Notes: generated from the letters alone by a model not told the origin. A DNA stretch of 64,000 nt from Sambucus nigra (GCA_949130495.1 OX422216.1:367622605-367686604), one strand, 5' to 3'; positions 11,916 to 24,965 are shown, numbered from the stretch's first letter. Numbers and translations: made by a program.

Positions 11916-13739
11916 ATCTTATAAGTAGTCTTTAAAATTCAAGTCACCTATACAAATAGGTTGAAATGAATGTCATGTTGGATACAAGAACTCTCAATTT
12001 ATAATTCAAGAAAATTCATTCAACCCAAGAAAATTCAAATCAAATTCATTCTATTCAGTTATTCAATAAATAAGGAATAAAACCAAATAGATATCATATA
12101 TAATTAAAATATTACAAAAAAATTTAAAAAGAAAACATTGTATAATGCCTAGTCTTGTCTAATAAATGAACTTGCAAGATTTAGAAGGGCCCTTTCCCTT
12201 GGTCAAAGTACACAGACTCGTCTCCTCAACCCTCATCCCTCGTATATTGTATGAACAAATATATGAACCTCACCCACCTCCAAAGGTAAATTGTGGACAT
12301 TTCTCCCGATATTCTTGGAAACAAGATTGTACAAGCCAACAACCCTGCTATTGGACAACTCCTTTATCTAATACGAATCACCATGGTCGTCGTGCATGGA
12401 TGACGATCATCCATAGAATGTTGGAGATGGATTTGGGAGGGAATGTTCCAGGAGGAGGGATTTGGGAGGAGAATGTTCCAGGATGAGGCATTTGATATGG
12501 GAAATCTTGAGACATAGGATAAGGGAATGTTCAAGGTGGCATCTGAGAGGCATAATCCTATTGTTGAGTAAATAATCGAACAAACCCCTGTATTTCATTT
12601 GTTAGGATTGTCATGTTATTTCTAATATTGTAAACCTCTCTTCAAAGCTCTCGCATCTCTCCTTTCGTCCTGGAATTGTATTTTATCTCTACCAACACAT
12701 GACTCCTCACCGAAGATATCTCGTCCAATAAAGGTGCAATGTGTTGTATTTTGCTACTTATCATATATGATCGTCCTCCCCTTATTGTCCCTCCCGATAC
12801 CTTGGTTAGGTCATCTCATTTAATGTCATATGGGTTACACTCGAACGAATTGCTTAACATGCTTTATATCATTTTTCTAATATAATATTATATTTAGGAC
12901 TATGATTTTAATAATATTTTATTATAATGTGTATATGTATGATAACTAAATTCATACTCACTGGAGTTTGAGACAATTTATCTAGGGATTAATTAGTCCA
13001 TTGTTCCCGTCAGGCATGCAAGTACATGTTGCCCGATTAGGTTTTTACCTTCTTTAGGAGTCCCTTTTTTATTTCGCACATTCACCCTTAAGATCATCAT
13101 AACATTTTTCTTTAAATTTGTGGAGATCAAGTTTCTTTGACCTGTTCGATTTATTCTTCTGCCTCTCAGTCAGTTTCCATCCCTGGACTCATTATCCAAG
13201 AAGTTGTTTCATATGTTAATGGGCATTTAAAAATTTTGTAAAACTCTATTTTTAACCTCAAAATATCAAAATTCGTTGCCCCCTTTGAGAAAATATTATT
13301 TCGAAGGTTCTTTTAATAGGTTTTCAATTGATCTGCTACTCAGAAAAGAACATTTGCCTTCGAATCAGCTAGGATTAAAAACGTCTTATCAAGTTGGTCC
13401 TGCACTTCATCCTTTATGGTAGGATCAACCTTATTCTAGTTGTCTTATCTCCCCCTATCCCCCACCCTGGTGAAGCCAACAATAATCCTTTTTAGATATA
13501 AATAATGGTTTTTCAAAAGTTAACCAATAGGTTTATTACCGGTAGGATAATTTCGAACCAAGGAGAACCCAATGGGCTTCTTAGGGTTTTCTTGGTATTA
13601 CTCGGTAGCAGGCAATGGGGTGTTAGATTAATAGGGATTCTTGAGTTTGATGACATGTAAATGGAGTGGTATATTGAATCTTCGACGAAGTAGAGTAATG
13701 ATTGATATGCCCTGAATATACCCTCGGGCTCAGAGTCAT
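11916..13739. other. No gene seen
   Basis: Low-complexity and AT-rich sequence. A reiterated GGAATGTTCCAGGA / TTTGGGAGG motif occurs at 12425-12540 and opens short ORFs on both strands, but these look like repeat artefacts. No element ends were identified. Confidence 0.4.
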
Positions 13740-14613
13740 CAACCTCGGCCCATGAGGATGGCCGAGGTTGGAGGGGTCCCAGCTCATCAACCAGCGGTCT
13801 CATCCCAAGAAAGGTCGGCTATGGACTACCCGACATTCTTGCTACCTCAGCAAGTGAGGTCATCCATGATCTAGGGGAGGTTATCCACCTGGTCTTCCAA
13901 GGATTTCAACCTCGGCTCGAAAGATGAAGAGGTTACCAGTCATCAGCACTAATCTCGGCTAGGGATCGGTCGACGTTGCTGCTTTGCCACCACTACCTCG
14001 GCTCAGGCCGACGTCATAGCTCAACATATCATACTCCGGCTCTCCCAACTGAACCAAGGTCACCACCTCGTCCTCTGCCAGGATGAGGTTGTGATTAATC
14101 ACAGATGGCCGAGCTCTTCTGCGCATATGTGAGGCTAGAAACACGTGTACATAAATCAGTTATAATCGAATCATTCCCCCCATGTGAGGGAATATTGAGG
14201 TCATCATTATATACATAAGATCATCCAGGTGTCATAGTCATACGGGTTCGATCCTCATGTACATACGCATTGCATGCTTGGGGGGTACACCACACCCTCA
14301 GGCACTATATATAGAGGACATCCTCTACCTTGAAAAGGATCTGAAATCAGCAACCCTGGCTGAAAATCTGTCTAAATGCACAGTAGAGAGAGAAAGCTTG
14401 AGAGTTTGTATCTATGGCCATTAGAGCCCTCATACAATAATACTGATCCCACACTTGCACAGTGGACGTAGGCCTGACTGGTTGAACCACTTATATTCCA
14501 GTGTGATTCATGTTCTCCTCACCACCTTCTACTATATACATTTATACTGCCTTGTTAACACTGAATTAATCTTTCAGACACCTTGAAGGGTGGTGTTGTT
14601 TCCAGCATTATCA
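13740..14613 (+). mobile_element. 5' LTR of a Tat-lineage Ty3/gypsy element (left end uncertain)
   Basis: Rich in CCTCGGC-type words typical of Tat LTRs. It has a TATA box (CACTATATATAGAGG, ~14305) and an R/U5-like leader with repeated agagag. It ends ...CATTATCA immediately before the primer-binding site at 14619. The left boundary was not identified because no TG start with a target duplication stands out. The corresponding 3' LTR is absent from the window. Confidence 0.65.
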
Positions 14614-14618
14614 TTTTT

Positions 14619-14634
14619 AGCACCGTCTGTGGGA
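14619..14634 (+). promoter_or_regulatory. Tat-type primer-binding site
   Basis: AGCACCGTCTGTGGGA; the usual Tat/Ogre/Retand form is GGCGCCGTCTGTGGGAA. It lies 5 bp after the LTR end and marks the start of minus-strand DNA synthesis. Confidence 0.8.
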
Positions 14635-14789
14635 ACGAGAAGATGTATCTTCCTCTTTATTCGCTTAACCTCACCGGAGACTCTGGTGGTGAACCAGGCC
14701 TCCTCCCTTGCGCGGAGTTGTATCACCATTGAAAGAGGTCCTGTAAGGTATTAAGCTCATTTACTACACCAACTCTTTTATGTTAACAC

Positions 14790-16860
14790 ATGGCACCGGA
14801 ATTACCACCACATCTTCCGCCGCCTGGTGCGTGAGGACCCAGCTCTAGCTAGGCACAGCCCCAATCCGAAATAGCGGAGGTGGCTGCAGCCTTGAGATCT
14901 TTGGCTGCAACGCAACAAGCAATACAGGAGTAATTTTCACAGCTCAGCCAAAATATGATGAGGCCATCTGGAGTCTCACCGGAGATGATCACCCCAACGG
15001 CTGCTCAGCCCCATCCTGATGCCAGGGGACCACCCCAGGCACCGCGAAAAAACCAACCTACAGCCCAGAGGAGGAGGGATGTTGCTGAACCTAGGCGCTT
15101 GCGCCTAGGGAGGCAAGGAAACCTTTGCCCTATGGATAGGTATGATGATCTAGAGGCGGAAGACGTCCCAGAAGACTGTTGGGAGCCATATGAAGTTTTG
15201 AACAACACAGTTCGTCCTGCCAACCGGAACCAAGGTTGCAGAGGCCGAAGGGGTGACGAAGCCCAACAATGAGGATCAACTTTTGATTTACTGACCAGAG
15301 GGTAAGCCTTTGAAAGGCTTGGCCCAGTAAATGACCTAAGACAAAGGTTGTCAAGGTCAATAAGTGCAGCAGGCTCACAAAGGTAAGAGAGGCAACGTCC
15401 GCCCCAACCGGGATGAGGAAGAGACCAAGAAGTGGTCAACAACAAGCGTTGTGTCGTGGCTGGGGAACCCTCGGTCCATCCCTTGAAGGTGGCAGGGGAT
15501 AACCTCAGCCAAGACGATGTTGAAATACCATGGAATGACTCCATCCAATGTCTTGAGGACAAGATAGGAGACCTAATCAAAAGTCGGGATCCACTGCAAA
15601 GAGGTTTCTCAGAGGGCTCCCCGTTCGTGGCTAAAATAGTAAGCTTCCCTACCCCAACTAATTTTAAGCCACCTACAGTAACTCCCAAGTATGACGGTAG
15701 CACCAACCCTGTACATCACATTGAGAAGTATCAGTCGGCGGCGGACATCTATTCGATACCAGATGAGATGAAGTATCGTGCCTTCTCCGAGACTTTGACA
15801 GGAGCAGCGCACATCTGGTTTACTTCTCTTTTGAAGAATTCAATTGAGAACTTTAAGGGATTGGCTGAACGGTTCATTCACAATTTCTGCTTTGGGGTAA
15901 GACCTCAAAAGAAGACCACCCATCTGTTGTACATCAAACAAGGCACGCATGAGAGCCTGAGAGACTACATTGTCAGTTTCAACAAAGAAAAACTTGAGGT
16001 TGAAGACTACGAAGAGAATATTGACATGATCACCCTCATAGGAGGTCTTCAGAAGGGAAAGTTGTTTTGGAAACTTGCGGAAGACCCTGCAAAGTCTATG
16101 GTGGAACTATTGGCAACTGCGGGGAAGGTCATGAATGCTGAAGAGGCTATGGCTGCCATGTATGAGGATGAAAACGGTGGTGGAAGCAGAAAGTTCCAAA
16201 GAAATAAGGATGGAAAGAAGAGGTTAGCTGATGATAAGTTTGCGCGTTATACCCCTCTTATGGTTAGCTGCGAACACATCCTTAATGAGATCAAGAATGA
16301 TCGATCCCTAAGATGGCCACAGAAGTTGAAGGCTCCTCCACATAAGAGGAACCAGAACTTATGGTGTGAATTCCACCAAGACCATGGCCATATAACACAC
16401 AAGTTCTTTGCCTTGAAGGATGAGATCGAGATGATGTTGAAGTCAGGAAAGTTGAGGAAATATGTTGATGGTAAAGCTCCCAAAAGGGGAAGGGAAGACC
16501 CCAAAAAGAAGAGATACGATAAATGGCGTGAGGACACCACAGTAAGAAGAGACAATGGCACGGATGACGATGATGAGGATGATCCGTACCTCCCACTAAA
16601 AGACGACAACACCCCGATGAAGAGGGTTGGTATGATCTCCTTTGGCATTAGCACCATATACGGAGGACTTGCGGGGCGTAGATCTGAGGTTGCTGATAAA
16701 AAAGCTCATGTGGCAGAGGCCAAATCAGTGGCCAAAATTGAAGTGGTAAACTTGACATCTTTCGAGACTATGCAAAAGAGAAATAAGGTAGACATGGACA
16801 CTCTCGTAGTTGGTTTCTCCCGACTCGACTTTAAAGGCATCCTCGCTCCCGACTCGACTT
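14790..16860 (+). pseudogene. gag: Tat-lineage gag, broken at both ends
   Basis: Gag forms the virus-like particle in which the element is reverse transcribed. A start at 14790 (MAPELPPHLPPPGA) meets a stop after 14 codons. The main open stretch runs 15432-16871 (479 codons). It contains a Retrotrans_gag domain at residues ~85-220 (PKYDGSTNPVHHIEKY, GAAHIWF, FIHNFCFG, LRDYIVSFNKE). A zinc-knuckle-like segment follows near residue 312 (CEFHQDHGH), but its expected last Cys reads Phe (HKFFALKDEIE). Next is a basic/acidic linker, then GFSRLDFKGILAP. In intact Tat elements this last motif is followed by the protease; here the sequence stops and passes into an inverted copia gag at ~16847. Protease, reverse transcriptase, integrase and 3' LTR are all missing. 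Confidence 0.9.
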
Positions 16861-18558
16861 TAAGGTCGTAACAATAATGCCTAAGGTGACCTTTTCTACC
16901 ACAAAATGTGCAAGTGTAGCGGTGGTGGGAATGATTACCTTTATGTGGACCTTTTCTAACCATCCTAGTGTTTCTCACACGTGCGGGGGGAATGGGACCA
17001 ACTCTCTCACCAAAACCTATACCTCCCCTATCTCCCTTAATTTGGACGGTGCCTAAGATCTTATCTCACCTCCGACCTAGCCTCCAAATCAAACTTGACT
17101 CTAGACGAGTCTTTCAACCTTTCCTCCAACTCAATAATCCTAGACTCGAGTAAACTCCTAGTCTCCTCAAACTCTAAAATCTCCTTTTTCAAGGACTCCA
17201 TCAAACCACGGAGATTGTCTCTCTCTTTCTCGACAAATTCTAGTTTCTCCCTAAACTTCTTCTCTCGTGCCCTAAGATCCTCAATCAAATTATCATTATT
17301 TTCTATGGCACGCTCATTCAACTTAGATTGCAATTTTGAGTTAGCCTTTTTCACCTTAACCGTTTCGGCGTACAACTCATTAAACGCATTTTGCAATTCT
17401 TTCACATCAACCTCCTCCTCGTCACTCTCTTCACCCTCACTAACATGGGATTCACTTAAAACCTCCTTCGAAGTGTCATTCACATGAGTTTTATCGTCGT
17501 CGCTCACATGACATGCCATAAACACAATAAAGTTACGCTCAATGGGGGAACTCTCTCCCTCCTCCGGGTCACTATCACTTAAGGTGGCACTATAGACAAT
17601 GGGTTGCTTGCCCTCTTTCTTAAGTCTAGTGGGACACTCCTTAACCTTGTGATCATACCCCTCACACCCAAAACACTTATCCGACTCATCTCTCTTAGGC
17701 TTTTCAAACTTATCCTTAGAGGTGGGATCCACTTTGTTGTTCTTGAATTTTTCAAATTTCTTGGCATCTTTCGATTGCTTTTGAAAATTAATAAATTTTT
17801 TAAATTTCTTTGCCAACAAAGCAACATCCTCAAAATCGAAATCGGAATCGGAATCCGAAACTTTAATTTCCTCTTTTTGGGTTTTCAAAGCAATACCCTT
17901 TTCTTTCTTAGGCACTTGCTTGGAGGTAATCATGTCGATTTCATAGGTTTGTAAGTCACCTACAATATCTTCTAGTTTCGTTGATTCTAACCTACCCAAG
18001 GAGTTTAAAATGGTCACTTTCGCATCAAACCTACTAGGCAACGACCTAAGGATTTTCTTAATGACACGGTTGTGAGGAATTTTGTCACCTAGGTTAAATG
18101 ATGAGTTGACAATATTGGACAACCTAGCATAAAACTCATCAAAGGTCTCAGTCTCTAACATTCTAATGGTCTCAAATTATGTAGTGAGATTTTGAAGTTT
18201 TGACGCCTTAACCGTGCTAGTGCCTTCGTGAGTGAGTGCCAAAATATCCCAAGCCTCTTTTGATGTTTCACAAGTCATAATTTTGTTATATTCTTCGTGT
18301 GTGACATGTGAAGAAATAACGTCCAGGCCCTTAGAATTATATTGTGCAAGTCTTTGTTCAGTTTCGGTCCAAGACTCAACAGGCTTTAAACTAGTGACCT
18401 CACCTACAATAGTGACAGGGCGTGTCAACCTTTTTCAATTGCAAGCCAAACTCGCTCATCAATAGATTTTAAATCACATCTCATTCTCATCTTCCAATAA
18501 GTGTAATTGTTCCATCAAAAATAGGAGTTCGAGAAAATTCATTATATCCAGAATTCAT
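16850..18558 (-). pseudogene. gag: Ty1/copia (SIRE-like) gag, broken
   Basis: The start is set at 18558 (minus strand, MNSGYNEFSRTPIFDG), 45-60 bp after the primer site. The order is: N-terminal copia gag domain (NYTYWKMRMRCDLKSIDERV, then TRPVTIVGEV); UBN2-type core (SKEAWDIL, FDEFYARLSNIV, LRSLPSRFDAKVT); first zinc knuckle CFGCEGYDHKVKEC at ~17690-17650; acidic spacer; a long coiled coil (~17400-17095); and a second knuckle CTFCGRKGHLRHYC at ~16915-16875. Breaks are a frameshift before NYTYW, another one-base shift at ~18428 (KGW|TRPV), a TAA in place of the codon before FETIRML at ~18174, and stops near 17060. Two CX2CX4HX4C knuckles plus a coiled coil fit the SIRE/Maximus lineage. Pol is absent: the sequence is cut at ~16850 by the junction with the Tat gag. 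Confidence 0.88.
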
Positions 18559-18602
18559 TTTTGAAAACACACGGGATCACAAAACAAATAAAAATGTTTT
18601 CT

Positions 18603-18616
18603 TGCTCTGATACCAA
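18603..18616 (-). promoter_or_regulatory. Copia primer-binding site (initiator tRNA-Met)
   Basis: On the minus strand TTGGTATCAGAGCA, the standard plant copia primer site, two bases from the LTR end. Confidence 0.88.
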
Positions 18617-18618
18617 TT

Positions 18619-19883
18619 TGTGAAAACGTGTGAGTGGCCCGATATGTGTGTTTTTAACAAAATCAATATTTCTTCGAAAAAAGATCCAACTTTTAATTAT
18701 GCACCAAACCAAGTTGTGAAATCCCAATTCTCACTTTAAACCAATTTTATCTTGATTAATCCTAAACATCCATCTAGTGATTAAAGCAAGTAAAGTAAAG
18801 TAAAGAATACTCACAATGCCGAATGTACGAGAAAAAACCCAAAACGGGAAAACAACCTCGGATGGCCCAAGCCAGACAATCACTATGAATAATGGTTTTA
18901 CAAAGACAGATTAGCCTTACACTAAGACTCGATCCCCACGGGTCTTGGCGCTCCTTCTGATCTTCAACCGTTCTTCAATAGTGCCCACGCAGAAATTCTA
19001 TCTTCCACGATCTCTGTCCATAACACACGCATCCACGTATGTCTCGGTGTCCACCGATATGGCTTTGATATGTCTACGATGTCGAACACGATGTCCGTCG
19101 CTTCTTCACCGCAAAACCCTTTATGTTCAATGTGTAGAACAAACAACTTTGGTGCAGTAAGATCACGTAAACATATAAGAATGATAACTCGGATCTTTTC
19201 AAACTCTAAGCATGTGTTTATGCTTTGTAAACCTTAGAAAACATGTGCAAACAAGGTTCTGGTTCGTAAAACTTTTTTCCAGAAAGCACACTTTCGAAAT
19301 TATGATGCAAACACTGTTTAAATAGGATTTAAATGCCGCCTCGAAAAATGTGTCATTCGAACGACTTAAGCATGTCATTCGCGCGACATTGTATCTCGTT
19401 CGAACGAGATCCAACGTCGCTCGAGCGACCTTGCGAAAGTTTGACTTTCTTTGACTTTTTAGATAAAAACGTCTCTAATCAAAGAGATTCAAATTAGTCA
19501 AACTCTATTTCGAGCTTATCATCATAAAATGAAGTTTAAACCATTAAAACACTTTTAAAACATTTAAAATCATTTTTCTATATAAAAATTACATCCTTAT
19601 CTTTTATAAAATAATTCCGAGCACCATTAATTATACGCATTCATACCTGAGTGATGTCGAAATGAAATTAGCTTTGAAGACGAGTAAACTTGCACCAAAT
19701 AAACATCGGCATGATTATTTCTTTGAAGCTTTGCCGCAACGTCTTCAATTTCTTCAATACGTCATAGACCAAGTGGGATCGTGAAAAAATAAAATTCTCC
19801 CTATGACATATTACAACACAGTTTTGATCATGAAATTAAGTCAAAACAATATATGGACTCAATTGGAAATTTATGTCCTTACA
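18619..19883 (-). mobile_element. 5' LTR of the inverted copia element
   Basis: On the minus strand it runs from TGTAAGGACATAAATTTCC (19883) to ACGTTTTCACA (18619), then the primer site, giving a 1265-bp LTR with TG...CA ends. A palindromic island (19346-19432) sits just upstream of an AT-rich TATA-like string (CCTATTTAAACAG, ~19315). Flanking bases at the outer end are ATGTT (19884-19888). The partner 3' LTR is missing because the element is truncated at ~16850. Confidence 0.85.
19346..19432. repeat. Palindromic island in copia LTR 1
   Basis: Words ATTCGAACGA, TTCGCGCGA, CTCGTTCGAACGAG and CGCTCGAGCGA in succession, each a near or perfect palindrome. Confidence 0.85.
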
Positions 19884-20533
19884 ATGTTGTAGTCATTAAG
19901 ATAGGGTACTCGTTTAGAAAATAATTAGTTAAACATTTATTACGAATAATTAATTGAGTAATGATTTTAAGTATCCATCATCCGCTTCTAACCATGATTA
20001 TTCAATACAAGCCACAAAAACAACCAACCTAATAATCCAATATGACTTTATCTCATACTCCTTCTAAATCGTCTACTTGATTAATTCCCTTAAGGACTCA
20101 AGTGACTTACATAATTATTCCATTTCTTAATTCCAAGAACATAATCTAACAAGAAATTTGAAATAACTTTTCAAGAGTATATCATGAGTGTTCAAACATA
20201 AAATTTTCTCATAGAAACAGTCTTAGGTTTTCAAATTTAGAGTTTCATCAATTAAATATTTGGTATCAAGGGTACTACTCATGGAGTTAAAGGAATAACT
20301 GTACCTAGCATGAACATTCTCATGTTTTAATTAAACTTTTAACTATGTCTTTTTTACTCAATATATATTCCAATTATCATTAATCCAAGAGCAAGTATAA
20401 AACCTTAATAAGTCAATTATACATCAAGGGTTTTATATACAATTTCTAATAATAAATAGGGATATATTTCAATATAAAACATGTGAGAATAATCAAACAC
20501 ACGCAGACAAATATCCTCCACGCCCTCCCCTTA
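19884..20533. other. No gene seen
   Basis: AT-rich spacer between the copia LTR and a compound microsatellite; no ORF or recognised repeat. Confidence 0.5.
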
Positions 20534-20686
<153 letters not shown>

Positions 20687-20867
20687 ATATAGATGGGGTG
20701 GGCAAGTGCCCCACCCAGGATTTAAAAATAAAATTATAATGTAAAGTTAATAAGTATAAATGTTTAACCGTGTAAGTCAACCAATAAACTCATTTCTCTA
20801 TTCACCTATTTTGAGCTCCAAAATGTTGAAATAAGATAATAACTCCTAATCAATGTATAACAATTTG

Positions 20868-22006
20868 TGTAAGGACATTTTTGTCCATTGTCAATATGTA
20901 TGTCGTACGCCGTTACACCGTTGAAGAAATTCAAGATCGCATCTACATCAACGGATCCGATTATCAAAGCGTCTTCAACATCATAACCTCTACGGGAATG
21001 AACTTGGTAAAGTTTTGTTTCTAAGTCCCTTAAAGTTCCATACTTAGTATTAGGAAATTTTTATGAAATGTTTTTTATAAAAATAAGAAGTAAGTTTTTT
21101 CAACCAAAATGAGGCTGTTAAAAGTTTTTTTATTTTCTGGTAAATCGGACCGGTCCGCCTATTTTAAAAAAGAATCGATCCGCCCCCGGACCGGTCCGCC
21201 TCCATACCGGACCGATACTCTTTGCACCAATAAACCCCGGACCGATTGCAAACCGAAGAGGCCCTTTGAAAAAACGAACCGATTCGAGGTCGGACCGATC
21301 CGACTCCATACCGAATCGGTCCGCCTGAGATAAACTCGATCAGATCTGTTTGGATTTTTTACCACCGACTCATATTTTCTATATATATTCCTATTTCGGT
21401 GGTGTATTTTTTTAAGTCTTTGAGAAAACGTTTTTAAGAGTTCAAACACAACAAGACTTCGATTTTTGATGTGCCAAACATCTTTTTGATTCACACACAA
21501 AAATTCCAATTACTTTTGTGAATCTTTTGGAACCCTAGAACACAAACTTTGCTACTGTTCAACCTTTGTGGGGAGATCTTTGCAACCAAGGGTTGCGTGT
21601 CATTGCTGAGGGAGTCTCTAAAAAGTTTTATGACTGTGTGTCATTAAGGAGAACTGTGGTTCTTCCTTTGTTGTTTGGGTTGCGAGTCCTTGGAGGGTGC
21701 TGTGTGTATTCTCTTGTTGAGTTCAAGACTGCGTGTCTTTATGGGTTCGCTGCGCGTTGATCCATTGCATATTTCTCTATGTAATTGTAAGTTGCGATTT
21801 ATATATTCATAGTGAAATAAAGGTTTTACCCGAAAGGAGTTTTTTCCTGAAATTTGTGTCTCAGCATATCTTTGTGTCACATGCTTTATTTATTTATGGG
21901 TTGACACACGCACGTTAGATGCATGTTTAGGGACTCTAATTAAATAAGGCGTACTTGGAAACTTGTGAATTTAATTTAATCAATTATCACACGTCACGAC
22001 TTTATA
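20868..22006 (+). mobile_element. Probable solo copia LTR 2
   Basis: It starts TGTAAGGACATTTTTGTCC, the same start as copia LTR 1 on the other strand. There is a palindromic island at 21137-21326, a TATA-like TCTATATATATTCC at ~21378, a leader, and an AATAAAG polyadenylation-like signal at ~21815. An ATTTG repeat flanks it (20863-20867 and 22007-22011); the last two bases then read TA rather than CA, so the right end is a best guess. No primer site or gag follows, which supports a solo LTR. Confidence 0.6.
21137..21326. repeat. Palindromic island in copia LTR 2
   Basis: Reiterated CGGACCGGTCCGCC, ACCGGACCGATAC and CCGAATCGGTCCGCC words. It ends ~50 bp upstream of the TATA-like box. Confidence 0.85.
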
Positions 22007-22418
22007 ATTTGCAAATGAAATATATCCAAAAACAATATATACCTTGGGATTCTTTTTACTCCATATTTTTAAAACTTAAATATTCTTAACTAACTTAAGG
22101 GTGAAAAAAATGTATAACTAATTTACAAACATTTCTTTTGAGGATTATATCTTAATTTTATATTTTACAAAATTTTCTTTTGTGACTTGTAGTTATTTAG
22201 CTTTTTGCTATATGGATTGGAAATATGGGCTATTTTGAGTGTTTTTTAAAAATTAGTTTTCGTTCATTTCAGGCTTCGGCTCAATTTGAGATTATTGTAT
22301 TTGATAAAATATTTTTAAATTCTTAAAAAGACCTCAAAAAATTCACCTATAGAACAAGACTACCCTCCCGCAAGTTCATTTGAGTGCCCTATCCAAAGAT
22401 ATTTTCTGGCTTCGCCAC

Positions 22419-22421
<3 letters not shown>

Positions 22422-22456
<35 letters not shown>

Positions 22457-22599
22457 TAAATTCACACACACAGACAGAGAAAAAGAGAAATACATTCATA
22501 TATAGAGAGGTAAAGAGAGAGTGTTGTGACAGAGAGAGGGAGAGAGTGTCTCCGGTGGTGGAGAGGGGGTCATCGACTGTGGGTTTGGCAAGAGAGATA
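22422..22599. repeat. (TA)n-(CA)n microsatellite and GA-rich flank
   Basis: TA run then CA run, then GAGA-rich sequence up to the left end of the CACTA element. Confidence 0.85.
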
Positions 22600-23755
22600 C
22601 ACTACACCAAATAAGGAGGATGGTCATTAATTTGGGCCGTGACCAGGCCCATACGTCACGGATCTGATCCCTGACCAAAATAGGCATAACTAAAATCAGG
22701 GGTCACGGATCAAGTCTCGGACCAAAAGCCATAGTCACGGACCAGGGTGTGAAGTTGTGTATGGTGCCTGGTCCCGGATTTGGGTCGTGACTAGTTGGTC
22801 ACGGACTGTGACACCCCGCCTATTTTAATCTCCGCTAATCAATCCTTTATCAAAATAAAAACAGGATTTCATATGGATCATTCTTAGCATCACTATCGAA
22901 AACCAAATTAATAACTAATAACCTATTTGGCCCGGTGTCAAATTTTGAACTTTTTAATCTTGTTAACTTAAACACAATAAATCCATCCACACAATTAAAA
23001 TACACATCACTGAAATAAATAACCGATAACCGATAACTCTCGGTAAAATATTAATACAACCATATCGAATATGCATAAACAAAAATACGGAAGAAATAAA
23101 TTAAATGACAATTGTTGGGCAACATGAAAGAATATAACTCACGATACCTCCTATCTAAATCATAAGGATATAAGCGTCTAAACAATCCCTGCTAGCATCC
23201 ACAGCTTCTACAGCATCGTCTCACTCGAAGGAATAATATCATCTAGGCGTCCCTGTGTCTGGACACCTAGAAGCTTATTAAATATTTGCAAGCGGGTCAG
23301 AGCCCAAAACGTTTTGAAAATATTTAGAAAGTTTTTAAAATACTTTAATATTTAAAATATGATATCCTCCATATTTAAATTGGTGTCTCACTCATTTGAG
23401 ATACCCCTCACCTCTCATCTAACTGTGCACACCTAACACATTTTATTTAAACACCCTAGTTACGCTACCCCATCTAACTAGCATCTCAACAAACTTCTAA
23501 ACATCCACATGCTATCTCATACCCCGCATATATAATATCCTAAGCTTTCGCACGAGCTTGTGCATTATAATTTCTCAAATATAATTTATCCATTCATAAT
23601 AAATAACTTTCACTAGTTACAATACACTATTCATGTTTTAGTGTTATCAATCTCGTATATAATATTCTCATCTTTATATATGTATATCACATTTTAGTCC
23701 GGATCTTATTCTCCCGGATGAAATAATTTACTTCTCACTCTATTCTTTATTATAT

Positions 23756-23934
<179 letters not shown>

Positions 23935-24844
23935 CATACATATACTATACACATCAAGTATATCCATACTCATATATCACACACTTTATAAGTATAATAA
24001 CCATCCCTCAGATCTATAACTCAATGGATGCAGTCTCTAGAATGCTATCATTTTCTAGGGAATACACACATCATCCTGGGTACCACCGGTCGAGATCTTA
24101 CATCGACCTGATAAAAACATAACACAAACCTAGGGGAAGCGATCATAGTTTCTCACCTGAAAGTGAGACAGAATCATACCCAAGACTTCTCACCCATGAT
24201 AAAGAGCTACACTGCATAAATTGTTGGATGTTATGACCTAGGGACTATACTCACCTTGCTCCTCAAGTCAGGGGATTCACCCACATCGCCCAACTTCCCA
24301 TTATAGTAGTAGAGGGGTATGTTTCACATAAATATATCATTCACACACAGATATATTTATAATCATATCATATATACTATCTCTATACCCGTATATATAT
24401 ATATATATATCATCAAATTCGAATATTCATGCCTATATCCCGTGTCATTAGCCTATAATCCCGAATATACCAATTCTTATTAATTCATAAGTATACACAC
24501 AATTTATTTTTAATCCCATAAGTATTCACTCACTTACGATACATTTATTACATTGATTTCTTTTGAATATTAGCTATATATATATATATATATATATGTC
24601 TTGTACACGCATAAATATATATATGTACCCGCCGAAATAATTTTTTCGACTGTCGTTCGTCCCAAACACTCCTAAAGTTTATAACCCGGATCTTATTCCC
24701 GCTAACTCGAGGTATATATACCACTCATTAAATCTTTTATTGGCCCTCACACTCTATTTAGGGTCCCCTATTATTTATCTCCAAAAGGAATTATTCTCCA
24801 ATCCTTTCAAGTTGAAGAATTTTTTTAAAATTTAACTGTCATAA

Positions 24845-24965
24845 ATGAACCAAATCGATGGCCAAAAAAACGAACCAATCCGGTGACCAATAAACGAATC
24901 GAACCAATGGAAAGAAAAATGAATTGGTCCGATGACCTAAACTAAACCTCAATTGACCAGTTCGA
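24845..24965. repeat. Palindromic island in LTR D
   Basis: Reiterated GAACCAATCCGGTGACC, ACGAATCGAACCAATGG and ATTGGTCCGATGACC words, ~1.05 kb from the LTR start on the minus strand. Confidence 0.7.

Larger units (their letters stand above)
20691..22421. mobile_element. Probable DNA element flanked by (TA)n, interrupted by a copia LTR
   Basis: The right end reads TTCTGGCTTCGCCACTATA, close to the right end of the element at 40055-40999 (CCTGGCTCCGCCACTGTATA). The left end begins near TAGATGGGGTGGGCAAGTG and CCCCACCCAGGATTT. Both elements abut (TA)n tracts at one or both ends. It is non-coding. The left terminus is a weaker match than the right. Confidence 0.45.

Noticed and set aside
12166..12486. 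106-codon plus-strand ORF
   Set aside because: Built largely on a reiterated GGAATGTTCCAGGA-type repeat; no domain.
15005..15706. 233-codon minus-strand ORF
   Set aside because: Shadow of the Tat gag coding strand; no family match.
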